DNA of 64,000 bases from Streptomyces abikoensis (lineage in GTDB: Bacteria; Actinomycetota; Actinomycetes; Streptomycetales; Streptomycetaceae): the NCBI RefSeq assembly GCF_014648775.1, contig NZ_BMRT01000014.1:1-64000 (forward strand). The letters are read 5' to 3'. A program made the position numbers and the translations under genes. The notes under the pieces are model-generated. The model saw only the letters and a list, made by a program, of their open reading frames with translations. It made no database searches and was not told the origin of the DNA. This document shows, piece by piece, positions 1 to 9,050 of this stretch; the stretch's first letter is position 1, and the number at the start of each line of letters is the position of its first letter.

Positions 1-266
1 GCTTCCCTTCGGTGTTTCCAACCTTACCAGATCCGTTTTCCGTTCCGTTTCCGGTCGGATTTTCGTTTCCGGCCCCCTGTTGGAGCGGGGTTTCGCTTTC
101 GGCCTTTCGGCCCCCGGCGTGATCACTACTTTAGCGGATTTTCCCCGGGGCGCCTAATCGGTGCCCGTTCCGAATTTCGGCAAGCCGAAATTCTTCCCGT
201 TCAGGGAAGCCGTCCAAGTAGTGGAGGTCGTTGCCGTGTGGCAACTCGGAGAACTCTACACGAGGT
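1..266. other. left edge, no gene supported
   Basis: This stretch is visibly richer in T and C than the rest of the window, with repeated short CGTTTCCG-like words, and shows no reading frame with Streptomyces-like codon use. It lies beyond the stop of the leftward membrane-protein gene, so it may hold that gene's 3' region and the flank of a gene outside the window. I see no convincing promoter or RNA gene in it. Confidence 0.4.
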
Positions 267-779
267 TCAGGGGTGCTTGCGCCGCCCCTTGGGCGCCCGC
301 GCCGCAGGGTTGCCCGTGCGGGTCGTGCGGCGGCGCTCGTGGCGGGCGCGGGCCGCGTCGTACTCGGCGCGGTGGAGCTTCTCGCCCGGGGCCTCCATGA
401 GGCTCCGGAAGAAGTAGGCGAGCAGGGTGCCCAGGAAGCCGATCATCATCAGGCTCTGCATCGAGCGTTCGGCCGCCGCGTCCGCCGGGCCCTCCGGGCG
501 GCGGACGAACCGCTCCCATGTACGACGGAAGGCGAGGGCGCTGCAGACGGCGAAGGCCACGACGACCATCGCGTTGATCAGGCCGCCCACCTGGGCGATG
601 GCCAGGCCCTCGTACCCCAGGCGGAGGACGAACGCGCCGGCCGCCGCCGCTGCCAGGGAGCCCACGGCGAGCCCGGCCCGGCGCAGGGCGTAGCCGCCGT
701 CGTGCTCGACCCAGGTCGTACCGAAGAACCGGATCGGTTCGGGCCGGGGTCCGGTCGCCATTTCGTGCTCGCCGCTCAT
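267..779 (-). CDS. small integral membrane protein, unknown function
   Basis: The gene encodes a 170-aa protein with three hydrophobic stretches (roughly residues 35-60, 65-90 and 108-128) and a basic, Arg-rich C-terminal tail, so it is probably a small inner-membrane protein with a cytoplasmic tail. I do not recognise a named family. The start is the first in-frame ATG giving MSGEHEMA; a second ATG six codons later is equally possible because neither has a strong Shine-Dalgarno sequence. The next gene leftward in reading direction lies outside the window, and the SH3-like gene is upstream on the same strand with about 90 bp between them. Confidence 0.6.
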   Translation of the reverse strand: MSGEHEMATGPRPEPIRFFGTTWVEHDGGYALRRAGLAVGSLAAAAAGAFVLRLGYEGLAIAQVGGLINAMVVVAFAVCSALAFRRTWERFVRRPEGPADAAAERSMQSLMMIGFLGTLLAYFFRSLMEAPGEKLHRAEYDAARARHERRRTTRTGNPAARAPKGRRKHP

Positions 780-871
780 ACGTCGATTATCGCCAGGGCC
801 GCGCGTCCGGCGGCGAGGCGGCGGCGAGCCGGCAGCGAAGCGGCTTGTCGGCCTCAGCCGCCTCAGCCGCC

Positions 872-1123
872 TCAGCCCGAGCAGGCGACGGCCACGTAGC
901 CGCTGCTGCCCGTCTTCACATAAGCGTCGGACACGTACTGGCCCGGGGCGATGCAGTCCCAGACATCCGTCGTGCCGCACGGGCCGGAGATGGTCTCGCC
1001 GCGGGTCTGGCAGCGGATGGAGACGCTGGAGCCCTGCGGGAGGACCTTGACCAGTTCGCTGTCGCTGCTGGGGCCCCGGCGGACATTGACCTGATAGCCG
1101 GGAGCGATCGAGTAGTACGCCAT
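872..1123 (-). CDS. small SH3-like (bacterial SH3) domain protein
   Basis: An 83-aa protein that is almost entirely one SH3b-like repeat: the NVRRGPSSDSELVKVLPQG segment is the typical bacterial SH3 entry (N-x-R-x-GPS, then a KVL turn). Four cysteines (two around residues 49-57, two near the ends) could form disulfides, suggesting an extracellular role, yet no signal peptide is visible from the ATG start, which is preceded by a good GGGGGAG ribosome site. Such domains bind cell-wall peptides in secreted proteins; here the role is unknown. Just past the stop are three 9-bp direct repeats (GCCTCAGCC units). Confidence 0.65.
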   Translation of the reverse strand: MAYYSIAPGYQVNVRRGPSSDSELVKVLPQGSSVSIRCQTRGETISGPCGTTDVWDCIAPGQYVSDAYVKTGSSGYVAVACSG

Positions 1124-1263
1124 GGTGTTCTCCCCCGTGAGGTGAATGACATGCGCAGGCTAGCAACGCGCGGCTCCGCCTCCCCGGTCCCCCCTGCCCC
1201 ATCGATTAGGCTCCGCAAGCCGCCGAAAGCGGTCGAATCACACGGGTGACACGGGGGTGGGGC

Positions 1264-3402
1264 ATGCCGCCGCTGCGCAGTACGGGGACCGGTCCGGAAG
1301 CGGACGATCCGCAGTACGCGGGCCGGTACCGGCTGGAGGGGCGCCTCGGCTCGGGCGGCATGGGCGTCGTCCATCTGGCGCGGTCGCCCTCCGGGCTGCG
1401 CATCGCGGTCAAGGTGGTGCACGCGGAGTACGCGGTGGACCCCGAGTTCAGGGCGCGTTTCCGGCAGGAGGTCGCGGCGGCGCGACGGGTGAGCGGTGCG
1501 TTCACCGCGTCCGTCGTGGACGCCGATCCCGATGGTGAACGGCCGTGGATGGCCACCCTCTACATCCCCGGCCCCACCCTCTCCGAGCAGGTGAAGCGGA
1601 ACGGGCCGCTGAGCTCCGACGAGGTGCGGCGGCTGGCGGCCGGGCTCGCGGAGGCGCTGCGCGACATCCACCGGGCGGGCGTCGTGCACCGGGACCTCAA
1701 GCCCAGCAATGTGCTGCTCGCCGAGGACGGTCCGAAGGTGATCGACTTCGGCATCTCCCGGCCGTACGACAGCGAGCTGCGCACGGAGACCGGCAAGCTG
1801 ATCGGTACGCCGCCCTTCATGGCCCCGGAGCAGTTCCAGCGGCCGCGTGAGGTGGGGCCGGCGGCGGACGTGTTCGCGTTGGCGTCGTTGCTGGTGCACG
1901 CGGCGACGGGGCGGGGGCCGTTCGAATCGGAGAGTCCGTACATCGTCGCGTACCAGGTCGTCCACGACGAGCCCGATCTGACGGGGGTGCCGGACGATCT
2001 CGTACCGCTGATCCGGGCCTGTCTCGCGAAGGAGCCGGCGGACCGGCCGACGCCCGACGCGATCATGGCGATGCTGCCGACGCCGGAGCCCGGGCCGGTG
2101 ACGGCCTCTCCGGTCACGGCTTCAGTCGCTCATTCCCCTTCCCCTTCCCCTTTCCGTTCCTCCCGGCGGATGTCGCGGTTCCGACGGGGCGCGGCGGCCA
2201 CCGTGGCCGCCGTCGCGCTGATAGCGGGCGGCGCCTGGGTGATGGAGGAGGCGGAGGACCTCGGCAAGCAGCCGGCGCACAGCGACCACTCCACTCCCGC
2301 GGGTTCGTCCTGGCGCCCGTGGGAGACGTCCGTCCTGGCGGACCCCGCCGGGAACGGTGAGGTGCGGGCCGGGTTCTGTACGTACGCGGACGGTGCCCTG
2401 TACTGCGCCGGGCGGGACGTGCACGCGGCCCGTATCGACGCCGCCTCCGGCAAGGTCGCCTGGCGGCGGCCGGCGGCCAACAGTGACCGGCCCGGTGTGA
2501 GCGGGGCGCGTGCGCCGCATGTGTCCGGTGGGCTGGTGCACGCGCTGTCGCCGGACAAGCGGGAGCTGTCCGCGCTCGACCCGGCCACGGGTGAGCCGCG
2601 CTGGACCCGCGATGTGTCGGCGTACGACGGGCGGGTCTACCACGCGGGCGACACGGTGCTGCTGGTCGCCGGGGACGGGGTGATCACGGCGGTCGACGGG
2701 GCGACGAACCGGGAGCGGTGGCGGCACGCGCTGCCCGGTGGGATCAAGCCCGTCTTCTCCTTCTACGGGCGTGACGCCATCGGCGTCGCCCTCGCGCCCG
2801 ACGGGCGGCACACCCAGGTCGTCGGCGTCGACCCGGTGCGGGGCACGACGCTGTGGCGGTGGACGGCGGACGGTGCGCTGACGGCTGTCGGCGCCGGGCC
2901 GAACGGCAGCGTCTATCTCAGCGAGGCCAATGCGCGGACGCAGGTTTCCGCTGTCGTCCGCTACACCCCGGGGATCGGACGGGAGCGGCGGATTCCGCTC
3001 CGTACGCCGCTGGACGCATCGAGCGTCTTCGCGAAGGGGGATCTGGTCTACGTCCTGTCCTCGGACGGCGGGCTGACGGCCGTCGATACGGCGGACACGC
3101 CGCCCGGGCATACCCCGGGGCAGCTGTGGCGCATGGAGACGTCCGTGGCCAACGCGTCGGCGCTGGTCGCTGACGAGGACGGACGTCGGCTGTACTTCTC
3201 CGCCGCCGACGGGCGGCTGCTGGCCGTGGACGCCGGGCGCGGGGCGCTGCTGGGGCAGACGTCGCCGCGCCTCGGGCGGGCCGGGCGGGGCTTCCTGGAG
3301 CTGCTCCCCGCGCCGGTCGTCGCGGACGGGAAGGTGTTCGGCGCGGCGCCGGACGGGACGGTGTTCGCGGTGGACGCGCGGAATCCGGCGGGGTGGCGTT
3401 AA
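1264..3402 (+). CDS. Ser/Thr protein kinase with C-terminal PQQ-like beta-propeller
   Basis: A Hanks-type (PknB-like) kinase of 712 aa. The kinase domain spans about residues 20-285: glycine loop LGSGGMGVV, ATP-anchoring Lys50 in AVKVV, catalytic loop HRDLKPSN with Asp144, and the DFG motif at Asp161. A Pro/Ser-rich linker leads to one membrane segment around residues 308-327, then an extracytoplasmic region of repeated W-R and LDPATGEPRW-type blades typical of PQQ-like beta-propellers (about 350-712), presumably the sensor. ATG 1264 is preferred over GTG 1246 because GGGGTGGGG sits just before it. The gene stands alone, convergent with ilvD. Substrates and signal cannot be read from sequence. 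Confidence 0.9.
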   Translation: MPPLRSTGTGPEADDPQYAGRYRLEGRLGSGGMGVVHLARSPSGLRIAVKVVHAEYAVDPEFRARFRQEVAAARRVSGAFTASVVDADPDGERPWMATLYIPGPTLSEQVKRNGPLSSDEVRRLAAGLAEALRDIHRAGVVHRDLKPSNVLLAEDGPKVIDFGISRPYDSELRTETGKLIGTPPFMAPEQFQRPREVGPAADVFALASLLVHAATGRGPFESESPYIVAYQVVHDEPDLTGVPDDLVPLIRACLAKEPADRPTPDAIMAMLPTPEPGPVTASPVTASVAHSPSPSPFRSSRRMSRFRRGAAATVAAVALIAGGAWVMEEAEDLGKQPAHSDHSTPAGSSWRPWETSVLADPAGNGEVRAGFCTYADGALYCAGRDVHAARIDAASGKVAWRRPAANSDRPGVSGARAPHVSGGLVHALSPDKRELSALDPATGEPRWTRDVSAYDGRVYHAGDTVLLVAGDGVITAVDGATNRERWRHALPGGIKPVFSFYGRDAIGVALAPDGRHTQVVGVDPVRGTTLWRWTADGALTAVGAGPNGSVYLSEANARTQVSAVVRYTPGIGRERRIPLRTPLDASSVFAKGDLVYVLSSDGGLTAVDTADTPPGHTPGQLWRMETSVANASALVADEDGRRLYFSAADGRLLAVDAGRGALLGQTSPRLGRAGRGFLELLPAPVVADGKVFGAAPDGTVFAVDARNPAGWR

Positions 3403-3426
3403 CGAGCGGAATCCGGCGGGGTGGCG
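3378..3426. repeat. 21-bp direct duplication at the kinase 3' end
   Basis: The segment GCGGAATCCGGCGGGGTGGC(G) occurs at 3378-3398 and again, identically, at 3406-3426. The kinase stop codon TAA (3400-3402) lies between the copies, so the second copy is a non-coding echo of the last codons. It looks like a local slippage duplication. Confidence 0.85.
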
Positions 3427-3458
3427 GTAGGGCGCGCCGCCCCGCCGAGGGCCCGTCC

Positions 3459-5309
3459 TCACCCCAGCTTGCTGACGTCCCGCACCGCGCCCTTGTCCGC
3501 GCTCGTCGCCATGGCCGCGTAGGCGCGGAGGGCCGCCGAGACCTTGCGGTCGCGGTTCTTCGGCGCGTACGTGCCGCCGAGGGCCTCGCGGCGGGCGGCC
3601 AGTTCGTCCTCCGGGACGAGGAGTTCGATCGAGCGGGACGGGATGTCGATGCGGATGCGGTCGCCGTCGTGGACGAGCGCGATCGTGCCGCCCGAGGCGG
3701 CCTCGGGCGAGGCGTGGCCGATCGACAGCCCCGACGTGCCGCCGGAGAAGCGGCCGTCCGTCACCAGGGCGCAGGCCTTGCCGAGGCCGCGGCCCTTGAG
3801 GAAGGACGTCGGGTAGAGCATCTCCTGCATGCCGGGGCCGCCGCGCGGGCCCTCGTAGCGGATGACGACGACGTCGCCCTCCTTCACCACCTTGGAGAGG
3901 ATCTTGTCGACGGCCTCCTCCTGCGATTCGCAGACGACGGCCGGGCCCTCGAACGTCCAGATCGACTCGTCGACGCCGGCGGTCTTCACCACGCAGCCGT
4001 CGACGGCCAGGTTGCCCTTGAGGACGGCCAGTCCCCCGTCCTTGGAGTACGCGTGCTCGACGGAGCGGATGCAGCCGCCGGCCGCGTCCACGTCGAGGGA
4101 CTCCCAGCGCTCGGACTGCGAGAAGGCGGTCGCGGAGCGGACGCAGCCGGGGGCGGCGTGCCACAGCTCGACGGCTTCGGCGGAGGGGGAGCCGCCGCGC
4201 ACGTCCCAGGTCTTGAGCCACTCGGCCAGCGTCGGCGAGTGCACGGAGTGGACGTCCTCGTCGAGGAGGCCGGCGCGGTAGAGCTCGCCGAGGATGGCGG
4301 GGATGCCGCCCGCGCGGTGGACGTCCTCCATGTAGTACGTGCCGCCGGGGGCGATGTTCGGGGCGACCTTGGCCAGGCAGGGGACGCGGCGCGAGACGGC
4401 GTCGATGTCCTTGAGGTCGTAGTCGAGCCCGGCCTCCTGGGCGGCGGCGAGCAGGTGGAGGATGGTGTTGGTGGAGCCGCCCATGGCGATGTCGAGGGCC
4501 ATGGCGTTGTCGAAGGCGGCGCGGGTGGCGATGTTGCGCGGCAGGACGGACTCGTCGCCCTGGTCGTAGTAGCGCTTGGTGATCTCCACGACCGTGCGGC
4601 CGGCGTTCTCGTAGAGCGCCTTGCGGGCGGTGTGGGTGGCGAGGACGGAGCCGTTGCCCGGGAGGGAGAGGCCGATGGCCTCGGTGAGGCAGTTCATCGA
4701 GTTGGCGGTGAACATGCCGGAACACGAGCCGCAGGTCGGGCAGGCGTTCTCCTCGATGCGCAGGACGTCCTCGTCGGAGACGTTCTCGTCGACCGAGTCG
4801 ACGATGGCGTTGATCAGGTCGAGCTTGCGGACCGTGCCGTCGACGAGCGTGGCCTGGCCGGCCTCCATGGGGCCGCCGGAGACGAAGACGACGGGGATGT
4901 TCAGGCGCAGCGCGGCCATGAGCATGCCCGGGGTGATCTTGTCGCAGTTGGAGATGCAGATCAGGGCGTCGGCGCGGTGCGCCTCGACCATGTACTCGAC
5001 GGAGTCGGCGATCAGGTCGCGGGAGGGCAGCGAGTAGAGCATGCCCGCGTGGCCCATGGCGATGCCGTCGTCGACGGCGATGGTGTTGAACTCGCGGGGG
5101 ATGCCGCCCGCCGCCTTGATCGCGTCGGAGACGATCCGGCCGACCGGCTGGAGGTGGGTGTGGCCCGGCACGAACTCCGTGAAGCTGTTCGCGACCGCGA
5201 TGATCGGCTTGCCGAAGTCCTCGCGCGCTACGCCCGCGGCCCGCAGAAGGGCTCGGGCGCCCGCCATGTTGCGGCCGTGGGTGACAGTGCGGGACCTCAG
5301 CTCGGGCAT
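3459..5309 (-). CDS. ilvD: dihydroxy-acid dehydratase
   Basis: IlvD dehydrates 2,3-dihydroxy-isovalerate and 2,3-dihydroxy-3-methylvalerate in valine, isoleucine and leucine synthesis, in the cytoplasm. The 616-aa product has the expected family length, the substrate/metal segment CDKITPGM, the iron-sulfur ligand stretch [17 protein letters not shown], and the C-terminal [15 protein letters not shown] motif. ATG 5309 is chosen because AAGGAG lies 8 nt upstream; a GTG three codons earlier would sit inside that site. A 6-bp hairpin (GTCCGC-GAG-GCGGAC, 5354-5368) lies between the upstream TetR gene and this start and could be terminator or operator. No other ilv gene is nearby. Confidence 0.95.
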   Translation of the reverse strand: MPELRSRTVTHGRNMAGARALLRAAGVAREDFGKPIIAVANSFTEFVPGHTHLQPVGRIVSDAIKAAGGIPREFNTIAVDDGIAMGHAGMLYSLPSRDLIADSVEYMVEAHRADALICISNCDKITPGMLMAALRLNIPVVFVSGGPMEAGQATLVDGTVRKLDLINAIVDSVDENVSDEDVLRIEENACPTCGSCSGMFTANSMNCLTEAIGLSLPGNGSVLATHTARKALYENAGRTVVEITKRYYDQGDESVLPRNIATRAAFDNAMALDIAMGGSTNTILHLLAAAQEAGLDYDLKDIDAVSRRVPCLAKVAPNIAPGGTYYMEDVHRAGGIPAILGELYRAGLLDEDVHSVHSPTLAEWLKTWDVRGGSPSAEAVELWHAAPGCVRSATAFSQSERWESLDVDAAGGCIRSVEHAYSKDGGLAVLKGNLAVDGCVVKTAGVDESIWTFEGPAVVCESQEEAVDKILSKVVKEGDVVVIRYEGPRGGPGMQEMLYPTSFLKGRGLGKACALVTDGRFSGGTSGLSIGHASPEAASGGTIALVHDGDRIRIDIPSRSIELLVPEDELAARREALGGTYAPKNRDRKVSAALRAYAAMATSADKGAVRDVSKLG

Positions 5310-5411
5310 CCTGCTCACTCCTTGTGTCTCGGACGTCCGAGCCTACGCCGCCGGTCCGCGAGGCGGACAGGGTTTCCGGGATGCGAGATGCGGCTGAGGC
5401 CTCCGGGGCCC

Positions 5412-6074
5412 CTACGCGGCCGGGTCGCCCGTCAGGTGGCGCTGGACCGCCGGGGCGACCATCGCCACGACCTGGCCGATGTCCCTGGACGCCAGCGGTT
5501 CGATCTTGATGACGTGCCGCAGCATGATCACGCCCACCAGGTGCGCCGCCGCCAGCTCGGACCGCAGCTGTGCGTCGGGGGCCGTCAGCTCGGCGGCGAT
5601 GCGGGTCATCAGCCGGGTGTACACCAGGTTCCGGAAGACCTCGGCGGCGGCCTCGTTGGCCACGGCCGACCGCACGATCGCGAGCAGCGGCTCGCGGGTG
5701 ACCGGGTCCTCCCACAGCCCGAGGACGAAGCGGGTCAGCCGCTCGCCCGCGCTGTCCAGCGGGCCCTGGACGACGACCGCCTGGGCGTCGAGGGCGGGCG
5801 CGAAGGCCGTCTCGACGGCCGCGGCGAAGATCTGTTCCTTCGGGCCGAAGTAGTGGTGGACGAGCGCGGGGTCGACGCCGGCGCTCCTGGCCATGCCGCG
5901 GATGGACGCCTTGTCGTAGCCGCGCTCGGCGAATTCGGCGCGGGCGGCGGTGAGGATGCGCTCGCGCGCGCCGGGGCCGTCGCCCGCGTCGGTACGGGCG
6001 GGACGGCCGCGACGGCGGGGGGCGGGGGGCTGGTCCTCACGGCCCCCGGTCGGCGGTTCCTCGCTCGTCGTCAC
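5412..6074 (-). CDS. TetR family transcriptional regulator
   Basis: A 220-aa one-component regulator. The N-terminal helix-turn-helix is clear ([20 protein letters not shown], then [20 protein letters not shown]), followed by an alpha-helical ligand domain ending in residues typical of a TetR C-terminal domain in actinobacteria. Its GTG start overlaps the TGA of the isomerase-like gene upstream (GTGA at 6071-6074), so the two are translationally coupled and probably share a promoter near 6930. The N-terminus has a Pro/Arg-rich stretch before the DNA-binding domain. The target may be its own operon; the ligand is unknown. Confidence 0.9.
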   Translation of the reverse strand: MTTSEEPPTGGREDQPPAPRRRGRPARTDAGDGPGARERILTAARAEFAERGYDKASIRGMARSAGVDPALVHHYFGPKEQIFAAAVETAFAPALDAQAVVVQGPLDSAGERLTRFVLGLWEDPVTREPLLAIVRSAVANEAAAEVFRNLVYTRLMTRIAAELTAPDAQLRSELAAAHLVGVIMLRHVIKIEPLASRDIGQVVAMVAPAVQRHLTGDPAA

Positions 6075-6910
6075 GGTCTCGGGACCCCCGTCCTCGGCGC
6101 TCCCGTCGGGGAGGCGAGGTGGAGGCGGGTGTAGGCCAGGGCCTCCGCCAGGTCCGCTTCGCGCTCGGCGGCGGACATGGCCCGGCGGGTGTTGACCTCG
6201 ATCACGATGTGCCCGTCGAAACCGTTCGTCGCCAGGCGCTCCAGCACCTCGGCGCAGGGCTGCTTGCCGCGCCCGGGGACGAGGTGCTCGTCCTTCGCGG
6301 AGCCGTTGCCGTCGGCGAGGTGGATGTGGGCGAGCCGGTCGCCCATCCGGTCGATCATCTGGAGGGCGTCCGTGCGGGCCGTCGACGTGTGCGACAGGTC
6401 GACCGTGAAGTGGCGGTAGTCGTCCTTGGTGACGTCCCAGTCGGGGGCGTAGGCGAGCATCTCGCGGTCGCGGTAGCGCCACGGGTACATGTTCTCGACG
6501 GCGAACCGGACGTCGGTCTCGCCCGCCATGCGCCACAGGCCCTGGACGAAGTCGCGCGCGTAGGAGCGCTGCCAGCGGAACGGCGGGTGGACGACGACGG
6601 TGCTCGCGCCCAGCTTCTCCGCCGCCGCGCGGGCGCGCTGGAGCTTGACCCACGGGTCGGTCGACCAGACGCGCTGGGTGATCAGCAGACAGGGGGCGTG
6701 GACGGCCAGGATGGGCACCTGGTGGTAGTCGGAGAGGCGACGCAGCGCGTCGATGTCCTGGCTGACCGGGTCGGTCCACACCATGACCTCGACACCGTCG
6801 TAACCCAGCCGGGCGGCGATCTCGAAGGCCGTCGCCGTCGACTCGGGGTAGACCGATGCCGTGGACAGCGCGACCTTCGCATCCGGAATGCGCACCACTG
6901 GCTCTGTCAC
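6071..6910 (-). CDS. sugar phosphate isomerase/epimerase-like TIM-barrel protein
   Basis: A 279-aa protein of the xylose-isomerase-like TIM-barrel superfamily (AP-endonuclease-2 fold). Supporting segments are the N-terminal [51 protein letters not shown], the [20 protein letters not shown] loop with metal-binding His/Asp, and [12 protein letters not shown] with a conserved Glu. These families isomerise or epimerise sugars at a divalent metal site. The exact substrate cannot be assigned. It is first of a two-gene operon with the TetR regulator, overlapping it by 4 bp. Confidence 0.85.
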   Translation of the reverse strand: MTEPVVRIPDAKVALSTASVYPESTATAFEIAARLGYDGVEVMVWTDPVSQDIDALRRLSDYHQVPILAVHAPCLLITQRVWSTDPWVKLQRARAAAEKLGASTVVVHPPFRWQRSYARDFVQGLWRMAGETDVRFAVENMYPWRYRDREMLAYAPDWDVTKDDYRHFTVDLSHTSTARTDALQMIDRMGDRLAHIHLADGNGSAKDEHLVPGRGKQPCAEVLERLATNGFDGHIVIEVNTRRAMSAAEREADLAEALAYTRLHLASPTGAPRTGVPRP

Positions 6911-6999
6911 GAGGGACAGCGTATGCCCGCCCCTCCGGCGGCGGGCAGGTGGTTCCGTACGAGGAGTACGTCGCGTACGTCACGGTGGGGCGGCACGGC

Positions 7000-7039
7000 A
7001 CCGCCCGGTGGGGCGGCACTGCCCGCCCCACCGGGCGGT
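7000..7039 (-). terminator. strong inverted repeat downstream of ppx
   Basis: Arms 7000-7016 and 7023-7039 are perfect 17-bp complements with a 6-nt loop, starting four bases beyond the ppx stop. No U-tract follows, so this is a hairpin-type terminator or mRNA 3' end protector. Confidence 0.75.
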
Positions 7040-7043
7040 CCGC

Positions 7044-7976
7044 TCAGGGCGTGGGCAGGTGGTCCAGGCGGCGCAGGATGACGCCCTCGCGCAGCGCCCA
7101 CGGGCAGATCTCGATCTCCTCGACCCCGAACAGCTCCAGCGCCGCCTCCGCGACGAGCGCGCCCGCGAGCAGTTGCGGCGCGCGGCCGTCGGAGACGCCG
7201 GGGAGTCTGCCGCGCTGGGCGGTGGTCATCGTGGCCAGCTTGGGCACCCACTCCTCCAGCGCCTTCCGGCTGAGCGTGCGCTGGGTGTAGAGGCCCTCGG
7301 CGGAGCGGGCCGCGCCCGCGATCCGGGCGAGCTGCTTGAAGGTCTTGGAGGTGGCGACGGCGTGGTCGGGCGCGCCGAGGCGGGCGAAGTCGCCGACCTT
7401 ACGGGCGATCTCGGTGCGCACGTGGCGGCGGAGCGCCCGGACGTCCGAGGGGTCGGGCGGGTCGCCGGGGAGCCATGCCTTGGTGAGGCGGCCGGCGCCG
7501 AGGGGGAGGGAGGCGGCCGCGCCGGGCTCCTCGTCGAGGCCGAAGGCGATCTCCAGGGAGCCGCCGCCGATGTCGAGGACAAGGAGCTTTCCGGACGACC
7601 AGCCGAACCAGCGGCGGGTGGCGAGGAAGGTGAGCCGGGCCTCCTCCTCGCCCGTGAGGACGGGCAGGGTGACGCCGGTCTCCTGCTGGACGCGGCTGAG
7701 GACGGCGTCGGCGTTGGAAGCCTCGCGGACGGCCGAGGTGGCGAAGGGGAGCACTTCCTCGACGCCCTTGTCCTCGGCGGCCTGGAGCGCCTCCTGGATC
7801 ACGGCGATGAGCCGCTCTATCCCGGCGTCGCTGATCGCGCCGGACTCGTCCAGCAGCTCGGCGAGGCGCAGCTCGGTCTTGTGGGAGTGGGCGGGCAGCG
7901 GGCGGGCGCCGGGGTGCGCGTCGACCACCAGCAGGTGGACCGTATTCGAACCCACGTCGAGGACACCGAGTCTCAT
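7044..7976 (-). CDS. exopolyphosphatase / Ppx-GppA family phosphatase
   Basis: A 310-aa protein of the actin-like ATPase fold Ppx/GppA family. The phosphate-1 motif [18 protein letters not shown] opens the protein, the adenosine/phosphate-2 glycine motif [13 protein letters not shown] lies in the middle, and the family [15 protein letters not shown] and TSAVREASN segments are present. Such enzymes hydrolyse polyphosphate or pppGpp; streptomycetes carry two short paralogues, and this one lacks the extra C-terminal domains of long Ppx. ATG 7976 is chosen because homologues begin at [11 protein letters not shown]. It is divergent from the Cys-rich gene at 8022 with a 45-bp intergenic region that must hold both promoters. 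Confidence 0.88.
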   Translation of the reverse strand: MRLGVLDVGSNTVHLLVVDAHPGARPLPAHSHKTELRLAELLDESGAISDAGIERLIAVIQEALQAAEDKGVEEVLPFATSAVREASNADAVLSRVQQETGVTLPVLTGEEEARLTFLATRRWFGWSSGKLLVLDIGGGSLEIAFGLDEEPGAAASLPLGAGRLTKAWLPGDPPDPSDVRALRRHVRTEIARKVGDFARLGAPDHAVATSKTFKQLARIAGAARSAEGLYTQRTLSRKALEEWVPKLATMTTAQRGRLPGVSDGRAPQLLAGALVAEAALELFGVEEIEICPWALREGVILRRLDHLPTP

Positions 7977-8021
7977 GGCCTGAACGCTACTGCGGTGGCC
8001 GAGGGCACTTAGTCTTGAGGG

Positions 8022-8969
8022 GTGGCGAAGACGAAGAAGGCCAAACCGGACAAAGGGCGGGAAAGAGCCTCCAGCAAGCAGGTCGACGGTTCCGGCGAGA
8101 ACGGTTCTGGCAAGAACGGTTCGGGTGGGAACGGCTCCGGCAAGGCGGACAAGCTCGGGTCCAAGGCGGGCAAGCTCGGGTCCAAAGTGGTGAAGGCCGC
8201 CAAGGACGCCCCGGCGCCCGACGAGGTCGGGCTCGACTTCGCCCGTGCCTGGGTCGAGTTCCCCGACCCGGCCGACGACGAACAGGTCTTCCGCTGTGAC
8301 CTGACCTGGCTGACCTCCCGCTGGACGTGCGTCTTCGGCGACGGCTGCCAGGGCATCCGGGCCGGGCGCGCCGCCGACGGCTGCTGCACGCTGGGCGCGC
8401 ACTTCTCCGACGAGGAGGACGAGCAGCGGGTCGCCGGGCACGTGGCGCGGCTGACGCCGGAGATCTGGCAGTTCCACGAGGTGGGCGCGGAGTCCGGGTG
8501 GACGCAGGTCGACGAGGACGGCGAGCGGCAGACCCGGCGCTGGAAGGGCTCCTGCATCTTCCAGAACCGCCCCGGCTTCGCGGGCGGCGCGGGCTGCTCG
8601 CTGCACATCCTGGCGCTGCGGGAAGGCCGCGAGCCGCTGGAGACGAAACCGGACGTCTGCTGGCAGCTGCCGGTGCGGCGTACGTACGACTGGATCGACC
8701 GGCCGGACGACACGCAGGTGCTGCAGGTTTCGATCGGCGAGTACGACAGACGGGGCTGGGGTCCGGGCGGGCACGATCTCCACTGGTGGTGCACGTCGGC
8801 GCGGTCCGCGCACGTGGGCGCGGATCCGGTGTACGTGTCGTACCGGGCGGAGCTGGTGGAGCTCATGGGTGAGCAGGGGTACGCGCGGCTGGTGGAGCTG
8901 TGCGAGCAGCGGATGGGGTCGCTGCTGCCGATGGCTCCGCATCCGGCGGATGGTCGGCCCGGGGCCTGA
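8022..8969 (+). CDS. cysteine-rich protein, DUF3109/YkgJ-like, unknown function
   Basis: A 315-aa protein beginning at GTG. Residues 1-65 are a low-complexity Lys/Gly/Ser arm with NGSGK tandem repeats (encoded by near-identical 15-bp units) that is probably disordered. The folded part has a spread of cysteines: one in RCDLTW, pairs around TCVFGDGC and GCCTLG, then [20 protein letters not shown] and WWCTSA. This resembles the DUF3109 and YkgJ cysteine-cluster families, thought to bind metal or iron-sulfur, but I assign the family with caution. Divergent from ppx. A palindromic repeat follows the stop. Confidence 0.75.
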   Translation: MAKTKKAKPDKGRERASSKQVDGSGENGSGKNGSGGNGSGKADKLGSKAGKLGSKVVKAAKDAPAPDEVGLDFARAWVEFPDPADDEQVFRCDLTWLTSRWTCVFGDGCQGIRAGRAADGCCTLGAHFSDEEDEQRVAGHVARLTPEIWQFHEVGAESGWTQVDEDGERQTRRWKGSCIFQNRPGFAGGAGCSLHILALREGREPLETKPDVCWQLPVRRTYDWIDRPDDTQVLQVSIGEYDRRGWGPGGHDLHWWCTSARSAHVGADPVYVSYRAELVELMGEQGYARLVELCEQRMGSLLPMAPHPADGRPGA

Positions 8970-9005
8970 ACGGCGGCGCGTGCCCGGGTGCGGGCCGGTG
9001 GTCCC

Positions 9006-9048
9006 GTTGTGCCCACCCGTTCCGCCCTGCGGAACGATTGCCCACAAC
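9006..9048. repeat. 43-bp palindromic intergenic repeat (copy 1)
   Basis: Outer arms GTTGTG/CACAAC enclose the perfect inner stem CGTTCCGC-CCT-GCGGAACG. The element lies between two convergent genes and probably acts as a bidirectional terminator. The same element, with compensatory changes in the inner stem (CGTCCCGC/GCGGGACG), occurs at 45737-45779 inside a coding region. Confidence 0.85.
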
Positions 9049-9050
9049 GG

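Noticed and set aside
5341-5400. T-box or leucine-type attenuator before ilvD
   Set aside because: Only a short 6-bp hairpin exists and no leader peptide with clustered Leu, Ile or Val codons is visible.
2122-5715. Very long leftward frame (about 1,200 codons) across the kinase and ilvD
   Set aside because: The composition is Arg/Pro/Gly/His-rich shadow sequence of ilvD and the kinase; ilvD itself has all catalytic motifs in another frame.
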